DNA of 64,000 nt from Plotosus lineatus (GCA_024760905.1 CM045729.1:59007080-59071079); one strand, 5' to 3'; numbered from the stretch's first letter, positions 21,499-33,097 are shown. Notes: generated by a model not told the origin, from the sequence alone. Made by a program: numbers and translations.

Positions 21499-21743
21499 TC
21501 ATCATCATCTTCTTCTTCCGCTTAGTCCAGGGTCAGGTTACGGGGGCAGCAACCTTAGCAAAGAGGTCCAGACATCCCTCTCCCGAGCTACTTCCTCCAA
21601 CTCTCCTGGGGGGACACCGAGGCGGTCCCAGACAAGTCGAGAGACATAGTCCCTCCAGCGTGTTCTAGGTTGACCCCGGGGTCTCTTCCCGGTTGGACAT
21701 GCCCGAAACACCACACCAGGGAGGCGTCCGGGGGGCATTCTGA
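21497..21743 (-). mobile_element. Rex3-type LINE, 3' fragment (R2)
   Basis: Starts (CAT)n then cttcttcttccgcttagtcc and runs to ggcgtccggggggcattct. It is close to identical to the 3' part of R1 at 13946. The minus strand encodes MPPGRLPGVVFRACPTGKRP and the C-terminus LRLLPP in an unbroken frame, cleaner than in R1. 5' truncated. Confidence 0.85.
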
Positions 21744-21774
21744 TTATTACATACGTATATATATGTATATTGTG

Positions 21775-21778
<4 letters not shown>

Positions 21779-21836
<58 letters not shown>
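21779..21836. repeat. (TA)n array
   Basis: Pure TA. Confidence 0.97.
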
Positions 21837-21840
<4 letters not shown>

Positions 21841-21930
21841 TTTTGTAAGATTGATCTTAAAATCACGTGAACTAGATTTAGTAAAAGCTGTTTTTTACAA
21901 TGTTTACCACGTCCTACTACAACAGTCTAG

Positions 21931-22054
21931 TCATTCATTCATTCATTTTCTGAACCACGTAATCCTAATTAGGGTCATGGGGAGCCTGGTGTAAATCTGA
22001 GCCAACTCCGGGCGAGGGCGGGGTACACCCTGGACAGCTCCCCAGGCTATTGCA
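21931..22054 (-). mobile_element. SINE-A copy 9, tail-only fragment
   Basis: (CATT)n tail, aatcctaattagggtcatgg, then gtacaccctggacagctccc, ending abruptly after attgcagggctcc. Confidence 0.7.
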
Positions 22055-22349
22055 GGGCTCCAACAGACAAAATTAATGAAATTCTATCCTTGAGCTGTGC
22101 TTCTCTCACCTCAAATTAATATAGATTTTGTTTTAACTAAGTATCTTCATTCTCTTTGAACATATTTAATCGCAATAGTATTCCATAATGTATTTTGTTG
22201 GTGTTTTTGTTTCCACTTTGAAATATTCATGATTATAAAATGTCACGTCTAATAAATGTCTAATTTAAATGATCTTATCTCCATTATCTTAGTTATTTAT
22301 TTATTTTAACTAACTGCCTGCCAGTCAAATTCAAATAAAAAAGTAGCAG

Positions 22350-22609
22350 GCCACCCAGTGCAACAAACTAGGTTATCAAAGGCCAGTCATGTCTCTCACT
22401 GTCATGGTGAGAGCCATGTAAAAGAACCATTACTGTCATTCATCATGATTGGGCCACTGGGTTGCTGTCAGCGTGTTTCTGCCCTGTCGAGCTGTCCAGG
22501 GTGTACTCTGCCCTCACCCACAGTCGACTGAGATGGTCACCAGTCTTCATGTCATCCTAATTAGGATGAACCAGTTCAGAAAATGAATGAATGAATGAAT
22601 GAATGAATG
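22350..22609 (+). mobile_element. SINE-A copy 10, (GAAT)n tail
   Basis: Plus orientation. Begins inside the body (taggttatcaaaggccagtc), then tgagagccatgtaaaagaac, ctgtccagggtgtactctgc, ctaattaggatgaaccagtt, and six GAAT units. The head is truncated. Confidence 0.8.
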
Positions 22610-22742
22610 AACTAATAAGTTAGATAAAATATCACCTTGTTGCTGGTGTCTGGATTACTAGAGTTACCAGTATTTATAAGTAACATACTGACTGGTTCAA
22701 GCCACCACAACTCCAAAAGTCACTTTTATAATTACATGTATG

Positions 22743-22978
22743 GTATGGTGGCATAGTGGTTTGCCTTACAATCAGAAGGTTCTGCCTTCTGGCTGAAGTC
22801 TTGTGACTGTCAAGGGCCTTCATGTGTGTAGTTTGGATATTCTCTCAATGCCTGTGTAAGTTTTCTCCAAGCTCCCTGGATTTCTCCCACAGTTGAAAGG
22901 CATGCATATATGACCATCTGCCTACTCTAAATTGCCCTTTGGTTATCCATGCATGCTAATCTCAGCTGAATATGGGAA
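22743..22978 (+). mobile_element. V-SINE/Mermaid-like copy
   Basis: Head gtatggtggcatagtggttt with the A box, tttctcccacagttgaaagg, ctctaaattgccctttggtt, then a shortened distal part. Confidence 0.65.
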
Positions 22979-22979
22979 A

Positions 22980-23530
22980 GCATATTTAAATTAAGGCATC
23001 CTGGAACATCATGCTTTTGGCGGTAACGTGGTGACGAGTAGCAGATTCATTTCCGGCTCAGAACAGGTACAACACAGTACTGAAAGGGTGCAATGTGTGG
23101 GATGATGAAATAGAAATAGCATTAAGGAAAAAGCTGTGTAATGTATTTATTTTATTCTGGTGTAACAAAATAAAATAAAAATCTAAACTTTGAAGTTGAT
23201 TAAATCCGATGAGATTATCACGGAATATGATAGATTGTATTTTGATAGTAATCACTCTGACATGTGTGATGTGTGCAGTGGTTGAAAATTTTAATTTCAC
23301 ACTCAAGTTCCAAAACCCTCTATCCTGACTTTGATGTTACGGACTATGTTATTGGTTTTGCTGTACAAAATGTGCTTTACAAACAAAAGAAACATTTCTA
23401 ATCAAACGTTGAATTAAAATTAGATTAAAATGCAGCAATAAAATCTGCCCCTTGTAAGGTGTCAGTCCAGTATTAACATGCCTCTCAAACTGCAACCCAC
23501 CATCGATGCTGCAGTGAAACTGCTTGACAC
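22980..23530. other. Single-copy spacer
   Basis: No repeat recognised, no coding evidence. Confidence 0.35.
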
Positions 23531-23535
23531 TGTGA

Positions 23536-23860
23536 GAAGATAAGATAAGATAAGATACAGCTTTATTAATCTCACAATGGAGAAATTCACTGTTACAGGC
23601 TCTTGAGGTACCATCAGTAGGGGGTGCAAAAATAGATACAAATACAAACATACACACATACATATATATTATATAAGTAAATAAATAAATAGATACATAA
23701 ATAGTATCAATGAATAAACAATAAAAGAAAAGAAGGGAACGGCTTTGTAGACTGGCCTATATTCAAGTGTACATGTATCTGAGGGCAGAGTAGATGGGTT
23801 GATATGGTTCACAGTCAGTGGTTTGCTAAAATAACATAAATTCCCAATACCAATATCCCC
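23536..23860 (-). mobile_element. LINE 3' end, Rex1/Babar-like
   Basis: On the minus strand the sequence ends gagattaataaagctgtatc followed by (TTATC)n, a common fish LINE 3' terminus. Upstream are AT-rich UTR (tgtatgtgtgtatgtttgta) and ctactgatggtacctcaaga. No coding part is left. Confidence 0.55.
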
Positions 23861-24271
23861 ACTACCAGGAAGGCTACATTAAAAATGCCACAACACTCTG
23901 GGTCACTGTAACCTCACCCTTATTGATTTTATTCCATAACCAGCCATATAACCTTAACCATGTTTCTCCTCTTATTACTACCTAAGTGAACAGTAAGCAA
24001 AAATGAGTAGATTGCCACAGTTATGCTGGGTGTCAGAGAAAGGGAGAGCGAGAGAGTATAGATTGTAAAATAAAAGAGAAAGTAAAGCAATAACAAGAAT
24101 TCATAATCACAAACCCCTGCTAAACCCAGCAGTCCAATATGAATCAAGATATATAAAAGCTATTGATCTCAAAAAATGCTAAAGAATCCTTTTAAAAACT
24201 CTCGGATACAAAATTTGACCTGGATCATCACCGAAATCTAATAAAATTTTTTTGACCCAAGCCTCACCTTT

Positions 24272-24310
<39 letters not shown>

Positions 24311-24872
24311 AAAACATTCACATCACTGTTTGTGTGGTCCTGCTAACAAATGAACAAACACAAACCGAGGAAAAAAACTGAGGAGACAATATAATGTCTT
24401 TGGCAGGAGAATAAATAAGAGGCTTATTTAGATCTTTGCCTTGCTGTCATCTATATTCAATTAATGAATGCAAAGAAGCATAGGAGTGTTTGTAAAATGA
24501 AGCAGTGCAAGCTCATTTGGAAGTCTTTGGCATGAATACATACTGAGGAGCAAAGCATGCATGTTCAGACGAGGGGAATTGGTAGAAAACCAACAGAATC
24601 TGTCAGAACCATTTTCCCCCACTATCCTGTCATGACCTAATACAGATGAATGGGCTTTTACCTCAATATCCTATGATTAATCTAAATGCCAGAGAGTTTA
24701 TCAAATGTACTGTTGTGGTCTGCTGCTGAGAAAACAAGCATAATAGCAAATTATACTCAATCTAGCAGAGCATGGGTTCCATTAGAAAAGAAATGACATT
24801 TATTTATGACTACACTATACTCAAAAATATTTAACAGTGAAAATACTTATGTCTAATTTTCATTGAGCAATA
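23861..24872. other. Single-copy block
   Basis: Poly-A at 24274-24305. 24400-24700 looks like unique sequence with attcaattaatgaatgcaaa and could be conserved non-coding DNA. Confidence 0.3.

Positions 24873-24945
<73 letters not shown>
24873..24945. repeat. (TA)n array
   Basis: About 70 bp of TA that seems to have eaten into the left end of the adjacent pogo MITE. Confidence 0.97.
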
Positions 24946-24946
<1 letters not shown>

Positions 24947-25496
24947 TTCGCGCTTCAATTCATGTGGCTTTAATGCACCGTGGTTTTAAAATGAATAAAT
25001 AAATAAATATTCATTGAATTAAAAAATAAGGAAATATTAAGGAAGAATAAGGGAAAATGTTACAAAAACGGCCAATCATGCAAAAAAAAACCCTAAACAA
25101 ACACAAAACTATAAAGAACCCAAAATCTCCCATCAAAACTAATTAGATTGTTGCATCTGTGTGAGCACGTGCAGCTACATGCGTGTGCGCGCGCGCGCGT
25201 GTATGTATGTGTGTCGTCTTCTCATGCAATACCATCTGTATGCGTGTGTATTTATATTTTGTTTCGATCTTATGGTAATTTTTTAATGTTAAATTGTTAT
25301 TATACACATTTATAGTATGTATTTATTGATTATTTATTATGTATTTATTGATATTTATTTATTTACATTTATAGTATTGTATTTATTGCATTATGTACTT
25401 ATTATTATACAGATTTATTTTATGTATTATTATAGTATGTCTTTATTGATCCGTGGGGATCTCGGTCCCAATTGACCGTGGAAAATGAGGAATCCC

Positions 25497-25497
<1 letters not shown>
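24946..25497 (-). mobile_element. Pogo-like MITE P2, copy a
   Basis: Left end acttcgcgcttcaattcatg, right end gatctcggtcccaattgacc ... gaggaatccctgtg. It matches the element at 41165-41875 in reverse, including ataaggaaatattaaggaag and ggccaatcatgcaaaa. No transposase. A (GT)(GC) patch lies at 25180-25213. Confidence 0.6.

Positions 25498-25498
<1 letters not shown>

Positions 25499-25541
<43 letters not shown>
25499..25541. repeat. (TG)n(TA)n array
   Basis: TG then TA, abutting the RTE 3' end. Confidence 0.97.
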
Positions 25542-26494
25542 CTTCTTCTTCTTTTACTTTCGGCTGCTCCCTTCAGGGGTCGCCACAGCAAATCATCCGT
25601 CTCCACCTCACCCTGTCCTCCGCATCTTCTTTTCTGACTCCAACGACCTTCATGTCTTCCTTCACCACATCCATAAATCTCTTCTTCGGTCTTCCTCGAG
25701 GCCTTCTGCCTGGTAGTTCCAAACTCAGCATCCTACTGCCAATATACTCACTATCCCTCCTCTGTACATGTCCAAACCATCTCAATCTAGCCTCTCTGAC
25801 TTTGTCTCCAAAACATCTTACGTGGGCTGTCCCTCTGATATACTCATTTATGATCCTATCCATCCTCGTTACTCCCAGGGAGAACCTCAACATTTTCATC
25901 TCCGCTACCTCCAGCTCTGCCTCCTGCCTTTTCCTCAGCGCCACTGTTTCTAAGCCATACAACATCGCTGGCCTCACCACCATCTTGTACACTTTTCCCT
26001 TCATTCTTGCTGACACTCTCCTATTGCACATCACACCGGATACTTTCCTCCAACCATTCCAGCCTGCCTGCACACGCTTCTTCACCTCTTTTCCACACTC
26101 TCCATTGCTCTGGATTGTTGAGCCTAAGTACTTAAAATCCTCCACCTTCGTTATCTCTGCTCCCTGTAACATCACCGTTCCTCCTGGGTCCTTCTCATTC
26201 ACACACATGTATTCTGATTTTCTGAGGCTAACCTTCATTCCTCTCCTTTCCAGGGCATACCTCCACCTCTCTAGATTTTCCTGTACTTGTTCTCTGCTCT
26301 CACTACAGATCACGATGTCATCTGCAAACATCATAGTCCATGGAGATTCTTGTCTCACCTCGTCTGTCAGCCTGTCCATCACCATAGCAAACAAGAAGGG
26401 GCTCAGAGCTGACCCTTGATGCAGTCCCACCTCCACCTTGAATTCGTCGGTCACACCGACAGCACACCTCACCGCTGTCTTACATCTCTCATAC

Positions 26495-26497
<3 letters not shown>
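25542..26497 (-). mobile_element. RTE LINE, 5'-truncated copy B
   Basis: The minus-strand 3' end is on the left (cttcttcttcttttactttc). The 5' truncation point, just before MYERCKT, abuts the TA array at 26498. With TA on both sides, it probably inserted into a (TG)n(TA)n tract. It has an open frame of 307 codons with no lesion. Confidence 0.9.
25573..26496 (-). CDS. RTE reverse transcriptase C-terminal half, open frame
   Basis: Partial RTE polymerase. Residues 1-40: MYERCKTAVRCAVGVTDEF and GLHQGSALSPFLFAMVMDRL. Around residue 58: the catalytic loop MMFADDIVICSESREQVQ. Then thumb YLGSTIQSNGECGKE, linker MLYGLETVALRKRQ, and the C-terminal LRWFGHVQRRDSEYIGSRM and basic RGRPKKRFMD, ending CCGDP with a stop. 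It lacks the endonuclease, fingers and motif A, so it cannot retrotranspose. The unbroken frame indicates a recent insertion, not a host gene. Confidence 0.8.
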
Positions 26498-26569
<72 letters not shown>

Positions 26570-26592
26570 TAGATAGATATATATATATATAT
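26498..26592. repeat. (TA)n array with GATA units
   Basis: TA with a short TAGA block near 26567-26578. Confidence 0.97.
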
Positions 26593-26594
26593 AA

Positions 26595-27442
26595 TGTGTA
26601 TGGTTCCATGAAGGTATTAAGAAGTAACTCTGAATTCTGAATTCTGTTGGCTAAAACTGCCAATACTTTTGTGTGATGCTTGTTTTTCATGCTTTTCAGT
26701 GATTACTGAATAGAACTAAGGCAGAATTTACTCTTTTGAAGCATTAATATTTGTTTGAACACTTTGCATTAGTTATTTTAGGGCCTTTCGTTAATTTGAA
26801 TGTACCAGTGATACCCGTACCCTGAACTGCCAGAAGTGTCACATGTCATTAATTCAATCATTATTTTCTGTTATAATCTCTTACCATCTCTCTTTCTGGT
26901 TTTCAGAAGTGTTTGGTAGTCTGTTATATGAAACGGGTAACATCCTTATTTGCCTGATTCTTTCTTTTATCCCTTGTCTTATGTTCATGCCTGTCTCATT
27001 CCTGTTCACTCATTTGTACCGCCAGAAAGAGTGATTTCTTTCTTCATCCAACCTGCAACATGTTAAATCGGCCAAAAGTTAGCTTTTGGTGGTTTGACCA
27101 GTAAAAATGTTCTGTATACCCCAAAGAGACTCAAACAACCATTACAAAAGCATATTTAATTACTTTGCAAGTGGCCATTTCAGTTTTTCTTGGCCGGAAT
27201 ATCTTCTGTGGATAAAATTATATAAAAATATCGCAAAAATTATGACATTTATTTTTAAGCTATGTGTCATACTATGGAGCCATTTTTATTTACATCCAGT
27301 ACAGTATGAAATATTTTCTGAGATATTTGAGCGAGAAACAAAATCCTGCATGTATAATGTAGCAAGAAAGGTCAAATGAAGTTCACATGCATATCACAAA
27401 AGGATCCTCCGATGATAATAATCATAAAAATCCAAAATTATC

Positions 27443-27445
<3 letters not shown>
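26595..27445. other. Single-copy spacer
   Basis: No recognised repeat and no convincing exon. Confidence 0.4.

Positions 27446-27446
<1 letters not shown>

Positions 27447-27509
<63 letters not shown>
27447..27509. repeat. (TA)n array
   Basis: Pure TA. Confidence 0.97.
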
Positions 27510-27511
<2 letters not shown>

Positions 27512-28525
27512 CAAATAATAGAATGGCTATAACTTGCAAATACTAGAGCAGTAATATAGGTTTGCCAGGCTAATGTAGATATCTCCACTGCACAACAACA
27601 TTATCAAGGGTTCATCCCATGAATGCTTATTTGCCGCATGCTGTTAGACACTGTCACTGCCTCTGGCATGCGTTTACGAAGCAGCTCAGCTCTGCATAGC
27701 ATAAAGTTTTATAGCAATGGATTTGCCCTTGATGCATGTATTGAGTCAGTTAAAATGTTAACCGTATATACTGGGAAGGGGATGCCAGCAGCAAGTTGTA
27801 AATGAACCCCAGAGATTCCATCTGTGCTGAATTGTTCTGCATAAAATAAAGATTCACTTACAACAAAGGCTCATTCAAAGCTTTACAGTCTTATTTTACA
27901 TTAGTAATATTGAGCAAAACTCAGTGTATTAGGCAACACAAATTAGATGAACCTTGTTAAGCCATTATCCATTAGTCTGAAATAAGATATTTATATTTTC
28001 AGTCTGGGATCCATTACATGGACTTCGATACTGATATCTAGGCTGTCATTTCACAGTGAGGTCTTCGTTGATTGTTGTAATCTTTGATGGTAGGTTGGAA
28101 TCACAAAATCGTCAAATTGCGTCAAAATCCACAGCTGAGGTGTGATGAAGAAAATGAGGACAGGTGGATGTTAAATATATAATTATTATGCCAGATGTCA
28201 AATATACGGATGGTTTAAGATATAACAACTAAATATTTTTGTGTGTACCGGTATGTAAGATGGAATAAAACTTTAAAATGGTTTGCACTTATACTTAAGC
28301 ATCTATTATGATCTACTTATGATATGAACAATGAATGATCACAAACACATGATAGCATTATTCTGTCAATTATTACAGTGTTAAGCCTGACAATGTGAAT
28401 CAAAATCTGAAGTAAAAACAGAGTAAAAAGGATTGACACAGTATTGCGTAGTCAAGTACAGATAAAGTGTTTTTAAATTAACTTCAACAAAACACAGAAT
28501 TAATCGATGCAAAGCGTCACTTAGT
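27512..28525. other. Single-copy block
   Basis: About 1 kb with no repeat signature and no coding evidence. Confidence 0.35.
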
Positions 28526-28526
28526 G

Positions 28527-28845
28527 GGTCGGCATGGTGGCGTAGTAATTAGCACATCTGCATCACATCAAGGGAGTCCTGGGCTCTGACTTTTTTCATG
28601 TGAAGTTTGCATGCTCTCCCACACTTTGATGGGTTTTTGTCTGGTTTCCTCCCACAGTCCAAAAACATGCACATTAAGATAATTGCCTATTTCAAATTGC
28701 CTGTAGGAGTGAGAGTGTGAGTGATTATTTGTTGGCCCCGTGATAGTCTGGCATTCTGTTTAGGGTGCACCCCACCATCGTCCAGCTGAAATAGGATGTA
28801 GCCTCCCTGTGAACCTAATGGGATTAAGCAGTTCAGCAAAATAAG
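28527..28845 (+). mobile_element. V-SINE/Mermaid-like, full-length copy
   Basis: Head ggcatggtggcgtagtaatt, agtttgcatgctctcccaca, ggtttcctcccacagtccaa, mid part gtgagagtgtgagtgattat, distal ctgtttagggtgcaccccac and ctaatgggattaagcagttc. Confidence 0.85.
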
Positions 28846-28894
28846 TAAGATGATGAGACTGTATCACTTAGTATGCCTCTGTTGTAAACAATTT

Positions 28895-29255
28895 TAGTTT
28901 GTGCTTGAACTGTGACCCTGATCTTTGACCAATGTCCTTAAAACCTGAAATTTAAAAATAGATTTAAAAATGAGTGGGTAGTGAAAGTGTGTTCCAAATC
29001 CATCCATGCAGTGGAGTGTGCACAAGATTTTTCTAAGATGACCTCATGTGACCTTGACCTTTGATGTATCACTTCAGGGCCTGTAGCAGATTATTGGCCT
29101 TTAGTTGTAAGTAATTGGTGAAAGTTTGTTCAAAATCCATTGAGGGATATAGAAGATGTGCTCACAAAGCAGCTCAAAAAGACACAAACATGAATGCTCG
29201 CACAGACGCACAACCAGGTCAAAAACACATGGTGGGCGAAGGCAGAATAAGAAAT
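28895..29255 (+). repeat. TGACCTTGACCTTTGA-type interspersed repeat
   Basis: Contains gtgaccttgacctttgatg (29049-29065), an earlier diverged unit (gaccctgatctttgaccaat), and an ending acagacgcacaaccaggtca with aacacatgg. I recognise this as a repeat type common in marine animals, with paired TGACCT-like half-sites and an ending in a cacggacgga-like stretch. No coding capacity. Confidence 0.45.
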
Positions 29256-29259
29256 GAAG

Positions 29260-29825
29260 GCTGTGAAAAAAAAATAATAAAACAAACTAACCCTAAAATA
29301 GTAAAATAATAAAAACCATAATCATAAAATCATAAAGCTTTACACCTGTCTTATTAGCCTTCATTTTATACAGATCTTTAGTATCCACTAAAGTGCCATT
29401 AAACTAGCATAAATCTTTCAACGTTACAGTTTTAACAAACAAGCTCTGGATTCTCATTTAAGTGATAATTAATTGCATTAAGCTTTAATTAATGAACAGA
29501 AATCTCAGTTGGAGGGCAGAGCCCTGAGATTTGAACGAATACTTTAATCAGAAGCAAAGTGGATCATGGGGAGAGGGAAAGAGAGAATGATGTTTATTAA
29601 TGGAGAAGGGAGAACTGCCGTTCCACATCAACTGCAGCACTCCTTCCTTGGTCGTGAATGTTGAGATACATCTATTGCAGTGCTGATAAAATGAACAGTG
29701 ACATAAAAGGACCCCAAAAAGAAATTTAAAGGACACATGGTCAAATATGTCTATAACATCACCGCGATGCTCAAGTAGGTAATACAGTGTATAAATAAAT
29801 CAGGGAAATGTAATGTTAGATTGCT
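29260..29825. other. Single-copy block with homeodomain-type motifs
   Basis: 29462-29500 is dense in TAAT/ATTA (gtgataattaattgcattaa, ctttaattaatgaacag). The following 200 bp also look unique. Candidate conserved non-coding element; no frame. Confidence 0.3.
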
Positions 29826-30000
29826 ATGCAGCCTTATGTAGTACAGCTTACATTTTTGTAAAAGGGAGCAATTATGGGGTTAAGGGCCTTGCTAAAGCAC
29901 CCGTCAATGGCAGTCTGGTGGCACTGGGGCTTGATCCCTTAACATTCAGCTCAGTAAACCTGAGCCTTAGCTACTGAGCCATAGCTGCCCTTACTGGCTT
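29826..30000 (-). mobile_element. tRNA-derived SINE-B fragment
   Basis: Reversed body (ggggttaagggccttgctaa) and head (ctggggcttgatcccttaac; ccttagctactgagccatag). The minus strand therefore reads a tRNA-like A box (tggctcagtagc) and B box (gggatcaagcccc). Same family as the host repeat at 52564-53110. Confidence 0.65.
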
Positions 30001-30654
30001 TGACCTTACTTGCACACCTGAAGGGAGCTGTGACTTTGGAAAAAGTAAACAGACTGAAACAAATGTGTTAACCTCAGCTAAAATGATCGAAAACTCCAAC
30101 TGCAATTAAGTATAACAAAGTATTCAGTCCAGCTGGAGAAATATTTAATATTAAGTGATGAAATATATAAATTAAATATGTGAATGAGGCTCATTGGCAC
30201 ATTTGTTATTGTCGGCTGGTGGTCAGTCAAACAAGGTCTACATCACAAAATGTGTTAAATTTTAAATGCAAGTTATGATATATGCACTGTGAAATTAGCA
30301 AGATCCAAAAATGCAGTTTTGGCCAAAGATCCTAAGATGGTTTAAAAGAAAGGTCAGCAGTACAATCTCCTTATCACCATATATCCAGTCAGCTTTGTAA
30401 TACCGGGAGAGTTGAGAAGACTGATTATTTTTCATGACCAAAGCAATCATGGGTGTTGAGCTGCTGCTGTTTAATTCCAAGTCTCTTGTATTGTCTACCA
30501 TTGTGCACAACTCACTAGCAAACTTCATTCAGCAAATAAATATAATAAAACAAGGAGCGCACACAGTAATATTATATATATATATATATATTTTTTTTTA
30601 CTCTAGGATATGTACAAATGAATATAGCAAACTATATTTCTAGCAAAAACAAAG
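30001..30654. other. Single-copy spacer
   Basis: Short (TA)n and poly-T near 30576-30600. Otherwise nothing recognised. Confidence 0.4.
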
Positions 30655-30656
30655 TA

Positions 30657-32046
30657 CAAACCGGATTCCAAAAAACTTGGCATACTATACAAACTGTGAA
30701 TAAAAACTGAATGCAATGATGTAGAAGTGCCAAATTTCAACATTTCATTCAGAATAGAACATAGATGACAGGGTCAAGAGTTTAAACTGAAAAAATGTAT
30801 CATTTTAAGGGAGAAATGTATTGATTTTAAATTTCATGGCGACAACAAATCTGAAGAAAGTTTGGACAGGTAGCAATAAGAGGCCGAAAAGTCAATTGCA
30901 CTTATAACGGACAGCTGGAAGACGAATTACCACTAATGAGGTCCATTGACAACCTGACTGAGTATGAAAAGAGCCTCTCAGAGTGGCAGTATCTCTCAGA
31001 AGCGAAAATAGGTAGAGGATCACTAATTCCCCCAACGTTGCACAGAAAGATAGTGGAGCAATATCAGAAAGGTGGGATCAGCAATCCTTCCAGAAACCAT
31101 TACCGTTGAACACAATCCTCCTTGCCATCTGCCATTGCCAGCTGAAACTCCACAGTACAAAGACGAAGCCATTTCTAAACAGGACCCAGAAGCGCAGGCG
31201 TTTTTTTTCTGTATCAGGGGTCATTTAAAATGGAGTGTGGCAAAGTGGAAAACTGTTCTGTGGTCAGACGAATCACGATTCGAAGTTCTTTATGGAAAAC
31301 TGGGATGCCATGTCATCCGGACTAAAGAGGACAAGGACAACTCAAGTTGTTATCAGTGCACAGTTCAGAAGCATGCATCTGTGATGGTGATGAGTGCGTG
31401 TGGCATGGGCAGCTTGCACATCTGGAAAGGCACCGTCAATGCAGAAAGCAATATTCAGCTTCTAGAACAACATAATGCTCCCATCCAGACGTCGTCTCTT
31501 TCAGAAAAGACCTTGAAGTTTTCAACATGATAATCCCATACCACATGCAGCATTAATTACAACATCATGGCTGCGTAGGAAAAGGATGCGGGTATTGAAA
31601 TGGCCAGCCTGCCGTCCAGATCTTTCACCTAGAGAGAACATTTGGCACATCATAAAGAGGAAGGTGCAACAAAGAAGGCCCAAGACAGTTGAACAGTTCG
31701 AGGCCTTTATTAGACAAGAATGGGGCAGCATTCCTATTTCTAAACTTGAGAATCTTGTCTCCTCGGTCCCCAGACATTTACAGACTGTTGTAAGAAGAAG
31801 AGGGGATTCTTCGCAGTGGTGAAAATTGCCTTGTCCCAACTTTTTTGAGATTTGTTGATCAACAACATATCAACATCAAAATCAACATATTTTTCCCTTA
31901 AAATGATACATTTTCTCAGTTTAAACTTTTGACCTTGTCATCTGTGTTCTATTCAGAATAAAATATTGAGATTTGACACTTCCACATCATTGCATTCAGT
32001 TTTAATCACAATTTGTAGTGTGACAACTTTTTTGGAATCCAGTTTG
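30657..32046 (+). mobile_element. Tc1-like transposon, complete ends, dead transposase
   Basis: Bounded by TA (30655-30656 and 32047-32048). Left terminus CAAACCGGATTCCAAAAAAC, right terminus GTTTTTTTGGAATCC-like reading outward. The inverted repeats are long, about 190 bp, and include tgacagggtcaagagtttaa on the left and its counterpart near 31920-31945. Total 1,390 bp. A transposase remnant lies between. A related left end alone sits at 44604. Confidence 0.85.
30860..31825 (+). pseudogene. Tc1-like transposase remnant
   Basis: Cut-and-paste DDE transposase of the Tc1/mariner superfamily. The N-terminal part (about 30860-31065) survives only in pieces, and a deletion near 31070 removes most of the DNA-binding helix-turn-helix region. 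31200-31530 encodes the catalytic part, with KTVLWSDESRFEV (second-strand Asp region) and MGSLHIWKGTVNAES. A frame change and stop near 31530 interrupt it. 31586-31822 resumes with WPACRPDLSPRENIWHIIKR, the usual WP-x-SPDLNPIEN motif with the final acidic residue. Not translatable as one protein. Confidence 0.8.
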
Positions 32047-32081
32047 TACTTACTAAAATGTAAAAAGCGAAGCCTGTTGAG

Positions 32082-32134
32082 CTTTTATACTTGAGCCTAG
32101 TGGCTCATCAGGCTGGTGCTTATTTCCAGTTTAC
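32082..32134 (-). mobile_element. SINE-D fragment, split by RTE copy C (left part)
   Basis: cttgagcctagtggctcatc aggct matches the reverse of 52984-53010 (tgatgagccactaggctca). The other half is at 33098-33170. Confidence 0.6.
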
Positions 32135-32141
32135 ATAGCGT

Positions 32142-33090
32142 ATGAGAGATGTAAGACAGTGGTGAGGTGTGCTGTCGGTGTGACAGAAGAGTTCAACGTG
32201 GAGGTGGGACTGCATCAAGGGTCAGCTCTCAGCCCCTTCTTGTTTGCTATGGTGATGGACAGGCTGACAGATGAGGTTAGACAAGAATCTCCATGGACTA
32301 TGATGTTTGCAGATGACATCGTGATCTGTAGTGAGAGCAGAGAACAAGTTCAGGAAAATCTAGAGAGGTGGAGGTATGCCCTGGAAAGGAGGGGAATGAA
32401 GGTTAGTCTCAGTAAGACAGAATACATGTGTGTGAACGACAAGGACCCAAGAGGAACGGTGAGGTTACAAGGAGCAGAGATAAGGAAGGTGGAGGATTTT
32501 AAGTACTTAGGCTCAACAATCCAGAGCAATGGAGAGTGTGGAAAAGAGGTGAAGAAGCGCGTGCAGGCAGGTTGGAATGGATGGAGAAAAGTGTCCGGTG
32601 TGATGTGTGATAGGAGAGTGTCGGCAAGAATGAAGGGAAAAGTGTACAAGACGGTGATGAGGCCAGTGATGTTGTAGGGTTTAGAGACAGTGGCCCTGGG
32701 GAAAAGACAGGAGTCAGAGTTGGAGGTAGCAGAGATGAAAATGTTGAGGTTCTCTTTGGGAGTAACGAGGATGGATAGGATCAGAAATGAGTACATCAGA
32801 GGGACAGCACATGTTAGATGTTTTGGAGACAAAGTCAGAGAGGCTAGATTGAGATGGTTTGGACATGTACAGAAGAGGGATAGTGAGTATATTGGTCGTA
32901 GGATGCTGAGGTTGGAACTACCAGGCAAAAGGCCCAGAGGAAGACCAAAGAGAAGATTTATGGATGTGGTGAAGGCGGACATGAAGGTCGTTGGAGTAAG
33001 AGTAGAAGATGCAGAGGATAGGGAGAGATGGAGGCAGATCATTTGCTGTGGCGACCCCTGAAGGGAACAGCCGAAAGAAAAAGAAGAAGA
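32142..33090 (+). mobile_element. RTE LINE, 5'-truncated copy C
   Basis: Begins atgagagatgtaagacagtg, the same MYERCKT point at which copy B starts, and ends in aaagaaaaagaagaag. A 7-bp repeat atagcgt (32135-32141 and 33091-33097) flanks it. One in-frame stop (tgtagg at 32675) divides an otherwise open frame. Confidence 0.88.
32159..33061 (+). pseudogene. RTE reverse transcriptase C-terminal half, one stop
   Basis: Two blocks, 32159-32677 and 32690-33061. The first has GLHQGSALSPFLFAMVMDRL, MMFADDIVICSES and YLGSTIQSNGECG, ending at TVMRPVML followed by TAG. The second has ALGKRQESELEVAEMKMLRF, LRWFGHVQKRD, RGRPKRRFMDV and ends CCGDP. Only the TAG separates this from an open frame like copies B and E. 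It lacks the N-terminal half regardless. Confidence 0.85.
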
Positions 33091-33097
33091 ATAGCGT

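Noticed and set aside
25472..26419. 315-codon plus-strand frame
   Set aside because: Antisense of the RTE copy B polymerase; composition follows the opposite frame.
32350..33042. 230-codon minus-strand frame
   Set aside because: Antisense of RTE copy C.
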